From Methanosarcina sp. MSH10X1 (GTDB lineage Archaea; Halobacteriota; Methanosarcinia; Methanosarcinales; Methanosarcinaceae): a stretch of 64,000 nucleotides of DNA. The notes under the pieces were generated by a model. It was not told the DNA's origin. It ran no database searches and worked only from the letters and a program-made list of their open reading frames with translations. Below, piece after piece: positions 47,656-58,368 of this stretch (within the stretch, counting starts at the first letter, position 1; each line of letters starts with the position of its first letter). Location: positions 294,535 through 358,534 of the forward strand of contig NZ_SCHL01000002.1 of the NCBI RefSeq assembly GCF_004099695.1. The letters are read 5' to 3'. The position numbers were made by a program, and so were the translations under genes.

Positions 47656-49371
47656 TCACTTGTGGGCGAAATAAGCCACGACTTGTTCTTTATCTACTGA
47701 ATCAATTCTACAAAAACCAAAGCGTTCGAACTGCACTATTTTGTCAAGTTCGGTTGCGATTCCGTGCTCACCGATTCCATTGATATCGCCTTCGGGGCCG
47801 CGTACTTTCACATTTATTCCGTCAAGCGGAGCCCAGTGAATAATCTTTGCTTTTGCTTTTTTAAGGGCTTCAAGAGAAATATCGGAGATCTTTGCCTGTA
47901 ACGGGGAAAGGGAGGTGATTTCGATATTGAGGAAATCCTTCAGGCGGATGATAGAACCTACTTCGAGCTTTTCGACATCATCCTGGCAGACAAGCACTTT
48001 ATTTTCTGCCGCAATTTCCCGGAATCCTCTGGCGTGGTCAGTGGGGTGAAGCGGAACTTTAGCAACGGCAGGTTTGGCATCTATAATTCCCAGTTCTATC
48101 GGATCCCAGACAAAGAAATAACGGTTTGCAATGGGGTCTATAATTTTACGGTTTTCGGCATAGAGAGATTCCATGCTTATGCTTACGTCGGTCATCCCGA
48201 CTCCCATCTCGATCATGAACTTCTTGAGGGCTTCAGCCTGGATACCACGGCGCCGGATTGCCCTGATTGTGGGAAGCCTCGGGTCATCCCAGCCGCTGTA
48301 TTCCCCTGCTTCGATAGCTTTTCTCAGGGTACTCGTGCTGAATTTCCCGAACTCATGAATCTTGACCCTGCCCCAGTGAGTTGTTCTCGGGTACTTCCAG
48401 CCGAAGTATTTATAGATATAACCCTGACGTTTTTCGCTGTCTATAAGGTCTTTGCCACGGATGATATGGGTCATTCCCAGTTCGTGGTCTTCGATCGCGC
48501 CTGCAAAATCAAGAAGGGGCCAGACAACGTACTTATTCCCTATCTCTGGGCGGGGATGCGACATTTTTCTTATTCTGAAAGCTCCCCAGTCCCTCAAAGC
48601 GGGGTCTTTATGTTCTATATCGGTTTTGATCCTCAGCACTGCCTGCTGGTCTTCATATTCCCCTGCCAGCATCTTTTTCCAGTGCATAAGATTCTCCTCA
48701 GGGCTGACATCCCTGTGCGGGCAACCCTGCTTGGCATCCTTGAACTGTTTGAAGTCTCCCCCTTTACAGAAGCAAACATAAGCTTTGCCCATCTCGATAA
48801 GTTTGCTTGCGTAATCGTAATATATTGGGAAATGGTCTGAGGCATAAACCACCTGGTCGGGCACAACTCCGAGCCATTTGAAGTCATCAAGATACCAATC
48901 ATATGCCTCAAGCATAGGCCTTTTTATATCAGGATCGGTATCGTCGAAACGCAGGACGAATTTTCCTTTATAAATCTTCACGTACTCGGAATTAACTACC
49001 ATGCCTCTCGCACTGCCCAGGGTAGCAGGCCCATTGGGATTCGGGGCAAAGCGCATAACAACTTTGCCAATTTCTGCCCCCTCAAGGGGTTTTAAGCCTT
49101 TGTCTGGCTCTTTTTTTACATTAAGGGCTTCAATAAGCTCAGGGGCAACTTCCAATAGTTTTGACTCCCATGTTTCAGGATTCCCTTTGCTAATCTCAGC
49201 AACAATGGCTTCAAGGGCTTCCGACACTCCTTTCGGATCGGATCGGAGTTGAGGGCACTCCCCCATTACCTTACCCATTACAGCTTTGGGCTGGGGAGCT
49301 TTCCCATATTTTACAGCGTTTTGATAAGCATATTTTTCAATTGTTTTAAGGTCTTCAGGACTTAAAGTCAT
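47656..49371 (-). CDS. gltX: Glutamate-tRNA ligase, archaeal type
   Basis: 571 aa. The class I HIGH-like motif is replaced by PNGPATLGSARG, a form I recall in archaeal GluRS, and the KMSKS-like loop is KFSTSTLRK. The C-terminal anticodon domain is of the GlnRS-like beta-barrel type. It charges tRNA(Glu), the substrate of the HemA encoded downstream of the same chromosomal block. A dispersed hairpin repeat lies immediately upstream (49466-49599), in the promoter region. Confidence 0.95.
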   Translation of the reverse strand: MTLSPEDLKTIEKYAYQNAVKYGKAPQPKAVMGKVMGECPQLRSDPKGVSEALEAIVAEISKGNPETWESKLLEVAPELIEALNVKKEPDKGLKPLEGAEIGKVVMRFAPNPNGPATLGSARGMVVNSEYVKIYKGKFVLRFDDTDPDIKRPMLEAYDWYLDDFKWLGVVPDQVVYASDHFPIYYDYASKLIEMGKAYVCFCKGGDFKQFKDAKQGCPHRDVSPEENLMHWKKMLAGEYEDQQAVLRIKTDIEHKDPALRDWGAFRIRKMSHPRPEIGNKYVVWPLLDFAGAIEDHELGMTHIIRGKDLIDSEKRQGYIYKYFGWKYPRTTHWGRVKIHEFGKFSTSTLRKAIEAGEYSGWDDPRLPTIRAIRRRGIQAEALKKFMIEMGVGMTDVSISMESLYAENRKIIDPIANRYFFVWDPIELGIIDAKPAVAKVPLHPTDHARGFREIAAENKVLVCQDDVEKLEVGSIIRLKDFLNIEITSLSPLQAKISDISLEALKKAKAKIIHWAPLDGINVKVRGPEGDINGIGEHGIATELDKIVQFERFGFCRIDSVDKEQVVAYFAHK

Positions 49372-49405
49372 AGGAGTTTCTCCAAAAATAAAACTGTATT
49401 GAATG

Positions 49406-49428
49406 ATTACAACCCTTTTCAGAAAAGG
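49406..49428. repeat. Short hairpin beside the dispersed repeat
   Basis: AACCCTTTTCAGAAAAGGGTT forms an 8-9-bp stem just upstream of gltX, of the same AT-looped kind as those in the adjoining element. Confidence 0.6.
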
Positions 49429-49465
49429 GTTATCGAAAACGATTGAACATTACGACGCATGATCA

Positions 49466-49599
49466 CAAGCCTTTTCAAAAAAGGCTTGAGCGCAAACTTT
49501 TTCAAAAAAGTTTGATCAAAAACGCATGCTTTATCTAAACCGGCAAAGCGGCGTGATAAACCGGCGCAACGGTTTCGGATCAATGGTCGTGGGTCAACG
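49466..49599 (-). repeat. Dispersed hairpin repeat, copy 2
   Basis: In reverse complement, this 134-bp block matches the two halves of the element at 14587-14785 without the 68-bp insert. Shared runs include GATCCGAAACCGTTGCGCCG and GCCGGTTTAGATAA plus the AAGCC/GGCTT hairpins. It fills most of the 283-bp spacer 49372-49654; nothing else is recognised there. Confidence 0.85.
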
Positions 49600-49654
49600 G
49601 TTTTTGGACAGCGGTTTGCATGATAGTTTTCCAGGGAACTTGTTTCAGAGGATT

Positions 49655-49960
49655 TTATTTGGGAATTGATGTTTCAATTTCCCGGATGCGGGATAATTTC
49701 TCATTGATTTTCTCAAGCTCCGGTTCAAAATTTTCCAGGAATTTCGGAACAGCATCGCCGGGCACTGCGCCCTGGGCTGAGGGCTTGATAAGGTTAGCTT
49801 GCTCAAGAACCCTGAGGGAGTAGCGTACTTTATGGTTTTGCATTCCGGTAACTTCTGCAAGTTTCAGGATTCCGATAGGAGCTTCTTCAATCACTTTTTT
49901 GAGCACCAGCAGGTGGCGCTCGATAAGGTCAAGTTCAGTTCCGATATGCTCAAGCAGCAT
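49655..49960 (-). CDS. Small winged-helix DNA-binding protein
   Basis: 101 aa. A helix-turn-helix at about 28-60 (IGILKLAEVTGMQNHKVRYSLRVLEQANLIKPS) is flanked by helices; the C-terminal NFEPELEKINEKLSRIREIE is a predicted coiled coil for dimerisation. Its family is an archaeal predicted transcriptional regulator. The ATG shares a base with the stop of the upstream FAH-family gene (coordinate 49960), so they are co-transcribed, last in the hemL-hemC-pyrDK run. It may regulate that operon, which is inference. Confidence 0.82.
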   Translation of the reverse strand: MLLEHIGTELDLIERHLLVLKKVIEEAPIGILKLAEVTGMQNHKVRYSLRVLEQANLIKPSAQGAVPGDAVPKFLENFEPELEKINEKLSRIREIETSIPK

Positions 49961-50694
49961 CAGACAACCTCGTTTCTAAGTGTTCCGATTCCCTGGATTT
50001 CAACTTCAACAATATCCCCGCGCTGAAGTTCTCCAACTCCGGGCGGCGTCCCTGTGGTAATAACATCTCCCACTTCCAGGGTCATGATCTCGGTGATGAA
50101 TTCAATAAGATAAGGAATATCAAAAATAAGGTTTGAAGTGCTGGAAGCCTGCCTCGTTTCACCATTCACCCTGCAGGCAATCTTTGCATCCGTAATATCA
50201 AGCTCGTCAGGAAAAGCGAGATATGGACCGAAAGCTGCAAAGGTGTCAAAACTCTTTGCCCTTGTCCACTGTCCGTCTTCTTGCTGAAGATCCCGCGCTG
50301 TCACATCGTTAAAGCAGGTATAACCCGCAATTACGTCTTCGGCTTTTGAGGCTGAGATATTTTTACAGCGCTTGCCTATAACGACTGCCAGTTCGGCTTC
50401 ATATTCCACTCTGGAGCTTGATGCCGGATAAATTATCTTGTCCTCATGCCCTATAACAGCTGACGGAGGCTTTAAAAAGAGAACAGGGTTTTTCGGGACT
50501 TCCATGTGCAGTTCTTCAGCATGGTCCCGGTAGTTCAGGCCGACACATACGATTTTGGAGGGAGACGCAGGTGGAAGGACGCGAAGTTCCGATAGCTCAA
50601 AGATCCCTGCGGGAGTCCCTCCCTTCGGATAGACGCGTCCATCTTCGATTTCTCCATAAAAAATCTCATCTCCTGATCTGAACCTTCCAATCAT
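49960..50694 (-). CDS. Fumarylacetoacetate hydrolase-family protein
   Basis: 244 aa from the ATG at 50694, preceded by GGAG; an upstream frame reaching 50826 overlaps pyrK by 59 bp and lacks FAH features. Marks: VCVGLNYRDHAEE, FLKPPSAVIG, the metal-binding EYEAELAVVIG, and the C-terminal ITTGTPPGVG. FAH members hydrolyse or decarboxylate acyl-pyruvates (including oxaloacetate); the substrate here is unknown. Confidence 0.9.
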   Translation of the reverse strand: MIGRFRSGDEIFYGEIEDGRVYPKGGTPAGIFELSELRVLPPASPSKIVCVGLNYRDHAEELHMEVPKNPVLFLKPPSAVIGHEDKIIYPASSSRVEYEAELAVVIGKRCKNISASKAEDVIAGYTCFNDVTARDLQQEDGQWTRAKSFDTFAAFGPYLAFPDELDITDAKIACRVNGETRQASSTSNLIFDIPYLIEFITEIMTLEVGDVITTGTPPGVGELQRGDIVEVEIQGIGTLRNEVV

Positions 50695-50767
50695 GTCTCT
50701 GTTTTCTCCTGCTTTTCGGGATGGTTTCGTCTGCTTCCCTTCATTTTTTAAAGGGATATATTCAAAC

Positions 50768-51547
50768 TTAAATTTTAACTCTTCGCCCACTGGCGTCCCG
50801 CGTGTATCTTCCCAGCTCGGAATCAAGAAGCTGCACGCCTGAAAACACAGGCCCGTCCCTGCAAACCCTTAGTCCGGACCGGTCTATACAGCACGCCCCA
50901 CAGACTCCGATCCCGCATTTGAAATAACGGTGGAGGCTGAATTCAGATTTCGCAAGAACTTTCCTGTCTTCAAGCAGCCTGAAAACCGAAGCCATCATTA
51001 TTTCCGGCCCGCAGACTGCAATTCTATCATAAGCCGAAAGGTCGAGGCGGCTGAGCACATCGGTTACGAAGCCCTTTGTTCCTTTTGAGCCATCATCCGT
51101 AGAAATGTAAACATTCCCTGCTTCTGCAAAGCGCTCTTCAAAAATCAGGTCACCTTCACTCCGCGCTCCAAGAACCGTGTGCATCTCAGAGCCTGCAGCA
51201 CTGGCTGCCTCAGCATAAGGAGCAAGAGGAGCGGATCCTACCCCGCCTGCAACAATAAGGGTTTTTTCTTCCTTCGAAGGCAGGGAAAAACCGACTCCAA
51301 AAGGTCCTCTTAACCCGAAAGAATCCCCTTCTTTCAATTCAAAGAGCTTTGAGGTCGCCTCGCCGACTCTCTGGACAGTTATGGAATTCTTACTTGAGAG
51401 TCCCATGGGGATCTCGTCCACGCCCCTTACCCAGACCATTACAAACTGTCCGGGCTTCATAGTCTCAAACTGATAATCGAAAAAGAAAGTCCTGACAGAA
51501 GGGGACTCTTCATTTATTTTTACTATTGTAGCATTAAGAGGAAGCAT
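50768..51547 (-). CDS. pyrK: Dihydroorotate dehydrogenase electron-transfer subunit
   Basis: 259 aa. The FAD-binding part includes [10 protein letters not shown], the NAD-binding [15 protein letters not shown], and the C-terminal 2Fe-2S site [21 protein letters not shown]. With PyrD it forms the heterotetrameric enzyme that passes electrons to NAD. The TGATG junction with pyrD shares one base (start at 51547), so they are coupled. Confidence 0.95.
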   Translation of the reverse strand: MLPLNATIVKINEESPSVRTFFFDYQFETMKPGQFVMVWVRGVDEIPMGLSSKNSITVQRVGEATSKLFELKEGDSFGLRGPFGVGFSLPSKEEKTLIVAGGVGSAPLAPYAEAASAAGSEMHTVLGARSEGDLIFEERFAEAGNVYISTDDGSKGTKGFVTDVLSRLDLSAYDRIAVCGPEIMMASVFRLLEDRKVLAKSEFSLHRYFKCGIGVCGACCIDRSGLRVCRDGPVFSGVQLLDSELGRYTRDASGRRVKI

Positions 51548-52452
51548 CAGACCATCTCATGGGAAAGCCCTATTAATTCTTTTACATCCGAATAGCCTTT
51601 CCTCTGAAGGAAAGTTTCGATCCCTGCACTGATTTCGGAGAATATATCAAGCCTGTCATAAACAGCAGACCCTATCTGGACAGCCGCGGCTCCTGCCATC
51701 ATCATTTCTACCGCGTCCTGCCAGGAGGATATCCCGCCTACCCCTATTACAGGGATTTCCAGGGCAGTGTAGAGGTCATAAACGCATTTGACAGCTACGG
51801 GTTTTACGGCTTTTCCCGAAAGCCCGCCTGAACGGTTCCCCAGGACAGGATACCCTGACTCGATATCGATAGCCATCCCCTTTACGGTATTGATTGCAAC
51901 AACTGCATCCGCACCGCCTGATTCTGCCGCATTTCCTATACACGTAATGTCCGAAACATTCGGGGTAAGCTTAACCCAGACAGGTACGTTTACCACATCT
52001 TTTACTGCGGCTGTGACGGCTTCTACCAGGCAGGGATTGGAGCCAATAGCAGCCCCGTACCCTTCGGCATGCGGGCAGCTTACATTAAGCTCGAAAGCAT
52101 CGGGCTTTCCGGGGAGCAGGCCCTCGGCAACCTCCTTAAATTCGGCAGGGCTTCCGCCAAAGATGCTTGCAATCACCGGGACATCCGAATCTTTTTTTGC
52201 GGTCTCGAGTTCCTGGAGAAATCCGGGATAGGAAGGATTCGGAAGCCCCATAGCATTCAAAAATCCGCAGTCAAGCTTGATCATGCTCGGGTTAGGGTGA
52301 CCGGTTTTAGGCGCGGGACCTATGGATTTGGTCACAACTGCGCCTGCTCGTCCTTGGCGTGCAACCCTGCACAGCGATGCTCCGGTCGTGCCCAGCACTC
52401 CGGCTGCAAGGATGGTAGGATTTTCCAGTTTAAGTCCGGTAAGCGTATACAT
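51547..52452 (-). CDS. pyrD: Dihydroorotate dehydrogenase catalytic subunit (class 1B)
   Basis: 301 aa FMN barrel that oxidises dihydroorotate to orotate in pyrimidine synthesis. Marks: [12 protein letters not shown], the N-C-PH-EGYG active-site loop ([12 protein letters not shown]), [10 protein letters not shown], and [10 protein letters not shown]. Class 1B assignment follows from the Cys in the loop and the coupled PyrK. 28 bp downstream of hemC. Confidence 0.96.
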   Translation of the reverse strand: MYTLTGLKLENPTILAAGVLGTTGASLCRVARQGRAGAVVTKSIGPAPKTGHPNPSMIKLDCGFLNAMGLPNPSYPGFLQELETAKKDSDVPVIASIFGGSPAEFKEVAEGLLPGKPDAFELNVSCPHAEGYGAAIGSNPCLVEAVTAAVKDVVNVPVWVKLTPNVSDITCIGNAAESGGADAVVAINTVKGMAIDIESGYPVLGNRSGGLSGKAVKPVAVKCVYDLYTALEIPVIGVGGISSWQDAVEMMMAGAAAVQIGSAVYDRLDIFSEISAGIETFLQRKGYSDVKELIGLSHEMV

Positions 52453-52480
52453 AGCTGGTTCCTTTCTGGGCGGGTAATTA

Positions 52481-53431
52481 TCAGCCGTCTAAATTGTCCG
52501 GGCCGCAAGAATTTCCGGAAAGCTGCAGGAGCGCTTCTTCAGCCAGCTTCCTGCCACCCATCTCTACAAGCCTGTGCCCGAGTTCCCTGGCCTCTTCAGG
52601 GGCCCCTAGCATGGGGATAAATTCATCTATTCTGATAGACTCCGTCCCATCAAGGGAAAGGACTTCGGCCCGGATATGGATTTCTTTTCTGTCAGGCGTA
52701 ATTTCGGCGTAGGAACCCACCGGAGTGGTACAGCCCCCACCGAGTTCGGAAATCAGGATACGCTCGATTTCCGTAGCAATCCGGCTGTCAGTATGGTCAA
52801 GTCTGGAGACCGCAGCTTCAGCTTCAGTGCCCGCCCCTGTGACAACTGCAACTGTCCCCTGGTTCGGGGAGGGGCAGAAGAAATCAGGAGAAAGAATCTC
52901 TCCTTCAAGCTCCCAGCCAAGGCGCTCAAGTCCTGCTTTCGCAAGCAGGATACCATCGTACTGTCCTTCTTTTAGCTTCCTGAGCCTTGTATCGATATTA
53001 CCCCTTAAGTCCTGCGTAATAAGGTCAGGTCTATAGCGTTTAATCTGGGCAGCTCTTCTCAGGGAACTGGTCCCTATAATGGACTGCTCGGGAAGCTCAT
53101 CCAGCGGAGTCCCGTTATAAGTGAGCAGAATATCAAATGGGGTATCCCGCTTCAGCACGGCAGCGGTTGGAAGGGCCGGAGGACGGATAGTTGGCATATC
53201 CTTCATGGAATGGACAGCAATATCTATTTCTCCTGCAAGCATAACATCGTCCAGTTCTCTGACGAAAGCCCCGACTCCGCCTGATACTGCGTGCAGAGGC
53301 CGGTCCGTAAACCTGTCTCCACTGGTTTTTATAATTTTCAAGCTGGTTTCAACGCCCTGTGCTTTCAAAAGGCGTGCAACATTCTCGGCCTGGGCGAGCG
53401 CAAGCTGGCTGCCCCGCGTACCTATTATCAT
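52481..53431 (-). CDS. hemC: Hydroxymethylbilane synthase (porphobilinogen deaminase)
   Basis: 316 aa. It joins four porphobilinogens. Marks: GTRGSQLALAQA, HSMKDMP, GTSSLRRAAQ, and Cys234 in ELGGGCTTPVGS, the dipyrromethane-cofactor attachment. It is 32 bp downstream of hemL and starts the hemC-pyrD-pyrK-FAH group. The product passes to HemD, absent here. Confidence 0.96.
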   Translation of the reverse strand: MIIGTRGSQLALAQAENVARLLKAQGVETSLKIIKTSGDRFTDRPLHAVSGGVGAFVRELDDVMLAGEIDIAVHSMKDMPTIRPPALPTAAVLKRDTPFDILLTYNGTPLDELPEQSIIGTSSLRRAAQIKRYRPDLITQDLRGNIDTRLRKLKEGQYDGILLAKAGLERLGWELEGEILSPDFFCPSPNQGTVAVVTGAGTEAEAAVSRLDHTDSRIATEIERILISELGGGCTTPVGSYAEITPDRKEIHIRAEVLSLDGTESIRIDEFIPMLGAPEEARELGHRLVEMGGRKLAEEALLQLSGNSCGPDNLDG

Positions 53432-53463
53432 ATGGAATCCTCGTTTTAAAAATGCAAGTCCGT

Positions 53464-54738
53464 TCAGAGATTTTTGGTATATGCTTTAAGTGTCTCTTCT
53501 ATATCCTCTTCGCTGTGGGCTGCAGAGACGAAATTGGTCTCAAACTGCGAGGGAGGGAGGAAAATTCCGCTTGCGAGCATCCTGTGGAAGAAAGCAAAAT
53601 AACCCTCCTTATCGCACTTCAGAACCTCCTGGTAATTGTGAGGTTCAGCCCCAAAGAAAATCTTAAACATTGAAGCAATTCCGCACACGCTGTAATCAAG
53701 CCCTTCATCCTCAACGATTTCGGCAAGTACAGCCCGTATGTAATCGCCTTTCGAATTGAGTTTTTCATGGATTTTTTCCTGTTCCAGATAGTCAAGCACT
53801 GCAATACCCGCAGCCACGGAACAGGGGCTTCCGCTGAAAGTTCCTGCCTGGTAGACAGATCCGGAGGGGGAGATCATTTCCATAATTTCCCGCCTGCCTC
53901 CAAAGACCCCTATAGGCAGCCCTCCCCCCACGATCTTTCCAAGGGTGGTCATATCAGGCACGACCCCGAAGTATTCCTGTGCACCTCCCATTGCTAACCT
54001 GAATCCGGTGATAACCTCATCGAATATGAGAAGCACATCGTTTTCCCGGGTAAGCTTCCTGAGTTCCTCCAGATATCCGGGCAGGGGAGTTATCGGGCCT
54101 ATGTTCCCGAGCACAGGCTCTATTATAACAGCAGCCAGCTCGTTCCTATTCTTCTCTACAAGCCCGGTGATTGCTTCAATATCATTGTATGGAGCCTGCA
54201 GGGTATGCTTCGTGAAATCTGCAGGAATGCCCAGGGAATCAGGCTCTCCAAGCGTTGTAGCTCCCGATCCCGCTTTTACCAGCACCGCATCATGGGCTCC
54301 ATGAAACCCGCCTTCGATTTTAATGAATTTGTTCCGGCCTGTAAAGCCGCGGGCAAGGCGGAGAGCGCTCATAGTTGATTCAGTGCCTGTGGATACGAAA
54401 CGGAGCATATCGATACTTGGGTAATATCCTGCAATTCTTTCTGCAAGGTTTACCTCAAGTTCTGTAGGGGTTCCGTAGAGCCAGCCTTTATCAAGCTGGG
54501 TTTTAATGGCCTCTTTTATTACAGGGTGGTTGTGCCCGAGAATCGCAGGGCCATAAGCCAGACAGTAATCGATGTATTCGTTCCCGTCAAGGTCCTTTAT
54601 TTTTGAACCGTCAGCCGATGCCGTATAGAAAGGGTAGGGTTTGATTGCACGTACCGGGCTGCTTACCCCACCCGGAATAAGGGTCTTTGCTTTCTCATAC
54701 ATCTGTCTGGACTTCTCAAGTGTTACTTCAGATATCAT
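53464..54738 (-). CDS. hemL: Glutamate-1-semialdehyde 2,1-aminomutase
   Basis: 424 aa, PLP enzyme making 5-aminolevulinate from the HemA product. Marks: [12 protein letters not shown] at the N-terminus, [26 protein letters not shown], and Lys268 in [14 protein letters not shown], which binds PLP. The 360-bp gap upstream holds the hemB terminator, so hemL is likely a new transcription unit. Confidence 0.96.
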   Translation of the reverse strand: MISEVTLEKSRQMYEKAKTLIPGGVSSPVRAIKPYPFYTASADGSKIKDLDGNEYIDYCLAYGPAILGHNHPVIKEAIKTQLDKGWLYGTPTELEVNLAERIAGYYPSIDMLRFVSTGTESTMSALRLARGFTGRNKFIKIEGGFHGAHDAVLVKAGSGATTLGEPDSLGIPADFTKHTLQAPYNDIEAITGLVEKNRNELAAVIIEPVLGNIGPITPLPGYLEELRKLTRENDVLLIFDEVITGFRLAMGGAQEYFGVVPDMTTLGKIVGGGLPIGVFGGRREIMEMISPSGSVYQAGTFSGSPCSVAAGIAVLDYLEQEKIHEKLNSKGDYIRAVLAEIVEDEGLDYSVCGIASMFKIFFGAEPHNYQEVLKCDKEGYFAFFHRMLASGIFLPPSQFETNFVSAAHSEEDIEETLKAYTKNL

Positions 54739-55098
54739 GGAAATCTCACCGGATTGGACTGAAGATCTTAATAATTGATTGTAAATTTAATTAAAGTTCT
54801 GGATTGGGCTTAATATTGTACACTGGATTAAAGTTAACTGCATATTAAATTCAAATCATTATTAAATTGGATTTTATATTAAACGGAAATTATATATTAA
54901 ACTGCACTCTCTAGTAAAGGTTTTTCACATCTTGCTGTGTCCTTTTCTATCTTATAACAGAGCCTTCCCCTATTAAGCAGTTATTGATGGAATTGAGGGA
55001 TGAGTTCATGAAATGAGCAATAGGCTTGAAACAGGGAGGCGGAGTGAAGAAAAACGAATAAACTTTCTGAAAAGAAGGAGCGCCTGAAAAAAAGGCGC
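54739..55098. other. hemB-hemL spacer
   Basis: Holds the hemB hairpin and a TATA-like TTTAATATATAATTT on the minus strand (about 54886-54900), plausibly the hemL promoter. No gene is seen. Confidence 0.45.
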
Positions 55099-55099
55099 T
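55079..55099 (-). terminator. hemB terminator hairpin
   Basis: AGCGCCT (55079-55085) and AGGCGCT (55093-55099) form a 7-bp stem with a T-rich loop on the minus strand, overlapping the hemB stop. Confidence 0.6.
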
Positions 55100-56073
55100 T
55101 ACTTCAGCATGCGGGCAGCATCCTTTGCAAAGTATGTAATGATGATGTCAGCTCCTGCCCTTTTGATGGAAATCAAAGATTCGTACATGGCTTTCTTTTC
55201 ATCAAGCCAGCCGTTAGCTGCGGCGGCTTTGAGCATGGCGTACTCTCCGCTCACATTGTATGCGGCTGTCGGCATTCCGTACTCCGTTTTCACCCGGTAG
55301 ATAATATCAAGATAGGGAAGGGCTGGCTTTACCATTATTATATCTGCCCCTTCTGTCACATCAAGGGTTACTTCCCTGAGCGCTTCATCGCTGTTTGCAG
55401 GGTCCATCTGATAGGTGGAGCGGTCTCCGAAGGAATACCCGGATTCTGCGGCTTCCCTGAATGGTCCGTAGAAAGCGGAGTGGAACTTTGCAGCGTAGGA
55501 CATGATCGGGATGTTTTCAAAACCTTCCATGTCAAGAGCTTGCCTGATGGCTTCTACCATCCCGTCCATCATTCCTGAGGGGGCTACCATGTCAGCACCT
55601 GCTTTTGCATGGCTGACTGCAATTTTCCCGAGAATCTCAAGCGTAGGGTCGTTCAGGACTTCCTTTGTTTCAAAGTCGATGACCCCACAATGCCCGTGGC
55701 TTGTGTATTCGCACATGCAAATGTCCGTGATCACCACAAGTTCGTCTCCAAGTTCGGCCTTGATTCTCCTGACGGCTTCCTGGATGACGTCAGTTTCCCC
55801 ATATGAGGAACTGCCTTCCGCGTCCTTGAAAGCAGGCACCCCAAAAAGGATTATTGCAGGGATTCCGAGTTCTGCAATCTCTTTTGCCTCTCTTGCAACC
55901 TCTGAAAGAGGAAAACCGTATACTCCGGGCATGGAGGAAATCTCAATAGCGGATTCGATAGTTTCATTCACAAAAATAGGCTGAACCAGGTCGTCTAAGG
56001 ATAAGGTAGTTTCACGCACAAGGTTCCTGATTTTTCCTTTTCTCAATCGTCTTAACCTGACATCTGGAAACAT
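55099..56073 (-). CDS. hemB: Porphobilinogen synthase (delta-aminolevulinate dehydratase)
   Basis: 324 aa. It condenses two aminolevulinates to porphobilinogen. The zinc-type site Cys119, Cys121 and Cys129 ([14 protein letters not shown]) is intact. The Schiff-base lysines are Lys196 ([14 protein letters not shown]) and Lys249 ([12 protein letters not shown]). 40 bp downstream of hemA, followed by a hairpin. Confidence 0.96.
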   Translation of the reverse strand: MFPDVRLRRLRKGKIRNLVRETTLSLDDLVQPIFVNETIESAIEISSMPGVYGFPLSEVAREAKEIAELGIPAIILFGVPAFKDAEGSSSYGETDVIQEAVRRIKAELGDELVVITDICMCEYTSHGHCGVIDFETKEVLNDPTLEILGKIAVSHAKAGADMVAPSGMMDGMVEAIRQALDMEGFENIPIMSYAAKFHSAFYGPFREAAESGYSFGDRSTYQMDPANSDEALREVTLDVTEGADIIMVKPALPYLDIIYRVKTEYGMPTAAYNVSGEYAMLKAAAANGWLDEKKAMYESLISIKRAGADIIITYFAKDAARMLK

Positions 56074-56113
56074 TTGATCACTTCTGTAACTGCGAATTCA
56101 GCATAATTTCTGA

Positions 56114-57442
56114 TTATTCTTTATGAATTGCTTTTTCGGAAACCTGATTTAACTGGCTTCCACATTCAGGCTTCATTTTTTCAACTCTGGTTCTATCTTT
56201 TTCGAGACAGAAGATTCTTGAAACTACATCAAGGAATTCTTCATTTCCGAGTTCTGCGGCCTGGCGGAGAACTTTGGTAGGTTCGGCAAGAATCTTATTC
56301 ACGATGGAATGAGTAAGGTCGTCAAGCACCTCGGTCTCGATATCACCTATAGTATGATACGAACAGAGCCGGTTGACAGCTTTTTCCCTTTCCCGTATCC
56401 TGACGTTATACACCTGCCTGTAAAGGTCTGAGATAATCCGATCGGCTTTCTGGCGCTTATACTGGAGGTTTAAAAGCCTGATTTCTTCCTGAATTATGGC
56501 TTCGGCTTTTTTAGCTTCTTCTTTTCTCATTTTAAGCGTTTTTTCACTGATTACTCTGAGATTGTCAATGTTACATAATTCCACGTTCTCAAGTTCAGCA
56601 GCCGACTCCTCGATGTCCCTGGGATTTGCGATATCGATTAAGAGGAGTTTACGGGATTTATCCCGACCCTGTATGGATTTTTCAACGATTTCCCTGGTTA
56701 ATATGTAATGCGGAGCGCCCGTGCCACTGATTACAACGTCAGCGTCTTTAAGGTGAGCCTGGATATCATCAAGCCTGACTGCGTACCCTCCGAGTTCGTA
56801 GGCAATTTCCTCGGCTTTCTGGAAGGTGCGGTTAGCAATATATATTGCCTCAATATCTTTTTCAGCCAGCGCCTTTGCGACAAGAACTCCTATTTCTCCT
56901 GCCCCGATTACGAGTACGGATTTTCCTGTGAGCCCTTCCAGAATATCTTCTGCAAGATCCACAGCCGCGGAACCTATGGAAACCGATCCTTTATTAATTC
57001 GGGTTTCATTACGGATACGTTTTCCTACCTGAATAGCCTTATCAAACGCAGTGTCAAGGATTTTTCCGGTCGTTCCCGCTTTTTTGGAATGAGCATAAAG
57101 CTCCTTTATCTGGCCCAGGATCTGGTCTTCTCCGACGATCATGGATTCAAGACCGCCGGAAAGCCTGAGCAGGTGTTCAAGGGACTCATCATGCCCATAG
57201 AAGTCGATAATATGGGTGGAAGCTCCCATTTCTTTTGCAAAAGAGAAAAGCACACTGCTGCTCTTGGGGGAAACAACGTAAATTTCAACGCGATTGCAGG
57301 TTTTTAAGACAACACACTCATAAACGTACTCGTGATTGTACAGATTGTGGAGCAGACCGTCCAGATCTCCGTGCCAGGCGGACTCCATTTCCTCAACTTT
57401 TGCTTTTTTATGGGATATAACCATACTTGAGATTTCTGTCAC
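56114..57442 (-). CDS. hemA: Glutamyl-tRNA reductase
   Basis: 442 aa. It reduces Glu-tRNA(Glu) to glutamate-1-semialdehyde. The catalytic Cys49 is in VVLKTCNRVEIY, GGLESMIVGEDQILGQ is the substrate loop, and the NADPH site is GAGEIGVLVAKAL. The C-terminal dimerisation helix is followed by a short charged tail. A 215-bp gap precedes it, so it may have its own promoter. Confidence 0.96.
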   Translation of the reverse strand: MTEISSMVISHKKAKVEEMESAWHGDLDGLLHNLYNHEYVYECVVLKTCNRVEIYVVSPKSSSVLFSFAKEMGASTHIIDFYGHDESLEHLLRLSGGLESMIVGEDQILGQIKELYAHSKKAGTTGKILDTAFDKAIQVGKRIRNETRINKGSVSIGSAAVDLAEDILEGLTGKSVLVIGAGEIGVLVAKALAEKDIEAIYIANRTFQKAEEIAYELGGYAVRLDDIQAHLKDADVVISGTGAPHYILTREIVEKSIQGRDKSRKLLLIDIANPRDIEESAAELENVELCNIDNLRVISEKTLKMRKEEAKKAEAIIQEEIRLLNLQYKRQKADRIISDLYRQVYNVRIREREKAVNRLCSYHTIGDIETEVLDDLTHSIVNKILAEPTKVLRQAAELGNEEFLDVVSRIFCLEKDRTRVEKMKPECGSQLNQVSEKAIHKE

Positions 57443-57657
57443 AGAGAGCCTCCGGATAGAATGAATAAAGGAAATAGAATAATAATATAAGGAGTTGTAA
57501 ATTAAACTTTGTCTGTACTCCTACCTTTTTTCACCAAACGATTTTTACTTACAGAGTATTTTGATTTAAAGTTTCCATTTACAGAGTTCTGATTAATAAA
57601 GTACTTCGATTCAGGGAAATTTTTGAAACTCTGCTGGTTCTGGCTTTCTGCCAGGCT

Positions 57658-58332
57658 TCACCCTTCCGAGTTTTCCAGGCAATGTGAAATTATCTCATAT
57701 GCCCTTTCGGCTGCCTTTTCATACGACTCGGAAAAGCCATTCCAGACAGCCTCGCTTTCAAGGATTTCCCAGAGAATTGCCTTTCTCTGTCTTTGCTCCG
57801 GGACATGCTGCTTGAGGTAATTCCTGAGTTCACCCTGAAGCCGAATCATGTCCGAATATTCCGGAGTAATAAGACCTTCGATTTGCCTGCGAGTGTATTT
57901 TGAGACTGCGGGACTGTGTCCGAGAGTGGAAATCCCGATTACAAGGTCTCCTCTTTTTATTACTGATGGGATTACGACATTACCTAAAGCGTCTACCTGA
58001 TTAATCAAAATATCGCTCTTCCGTGCAATAGCTGCTATTTTCTGGTTAAGCCCGAAGTTGCTTGTTGCGGGTATGGCGATAAAAGCACCTGAAATAAGTT
58101 CCCTGAGTTCGAAATCCGAAGCTGCAAGCAGGTCAAGCCGAACAAGCCGCACCTGCCCTGAAGCTTCAAGTTCATACAGCCGCCGGGAAAATTCGAGACT
58201 GGCAACAAGGGTATCTGCGCAACCTGAGAAGAGCTCAGCTTTGCGTTCTCCAACCGAACCGCCTCCGAATATGACGATTTTCCTGCCAGACAGGTCAAGC
58301 ATAAGCGGGAGAAAGTTATTTGTTTCAGCCAT
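57658..58332 (-). CDS. Precorrin-2 dehydrogenase / ferrochelatase (SirC/Met8-like)
   Basis: 224 aa. The N-terminal Rossmann motif IFGGGSVGERKAELF binds NAD; VVIPSVIKRGDLVIGISTLGHSPAVSKYTR is the family's central signature, with a helical C-terminal dimerisation region. It oxidises precorrin-2 to sirohydrochlorin and may also insert iron. It lacks the CysG methyltransferase domain. 36 bp downstream of ahbB, so it fits the siroheme-to-heme pathway. Confidence 0.92.
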   Translation of the reverse strand: MAETNNFLPLMLDLSGRKIVIFGGGSVGERKAELFSGCADTLVASLEFSRRLYELEASGQVRLVRLDLLAASDFELRELISGAFIAIPATSNFGLNQKIAAIARKSDILINQVDALGNVVIPSVIKRGDLVIGISTLGHSPAVSKYTRRQIEGLITPEYSDMIRLQGELRNYLKQHVPEQRQRKAILWEILESEAVWNGFSESYEKAAERAYEIISHCLENSEG

Positions 58333-58368
58333 AGCCAGGAACCTCGCAAAAGACCTTAAGGCTGACCC

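Noticed and set aside
50695..50826. N-terminal extension of the FAH-family protein
   Set aside because: It overlaps pyrK by 59 bp, has no FAH character, and a ribosome-binding site lies before the ATG at 50694.
52069..52620. 183-codon plus-strand frame opposite pyrD and hemC
   Set aside because: It spans two genes with full catalytic motifs on the other strand and has no family features.
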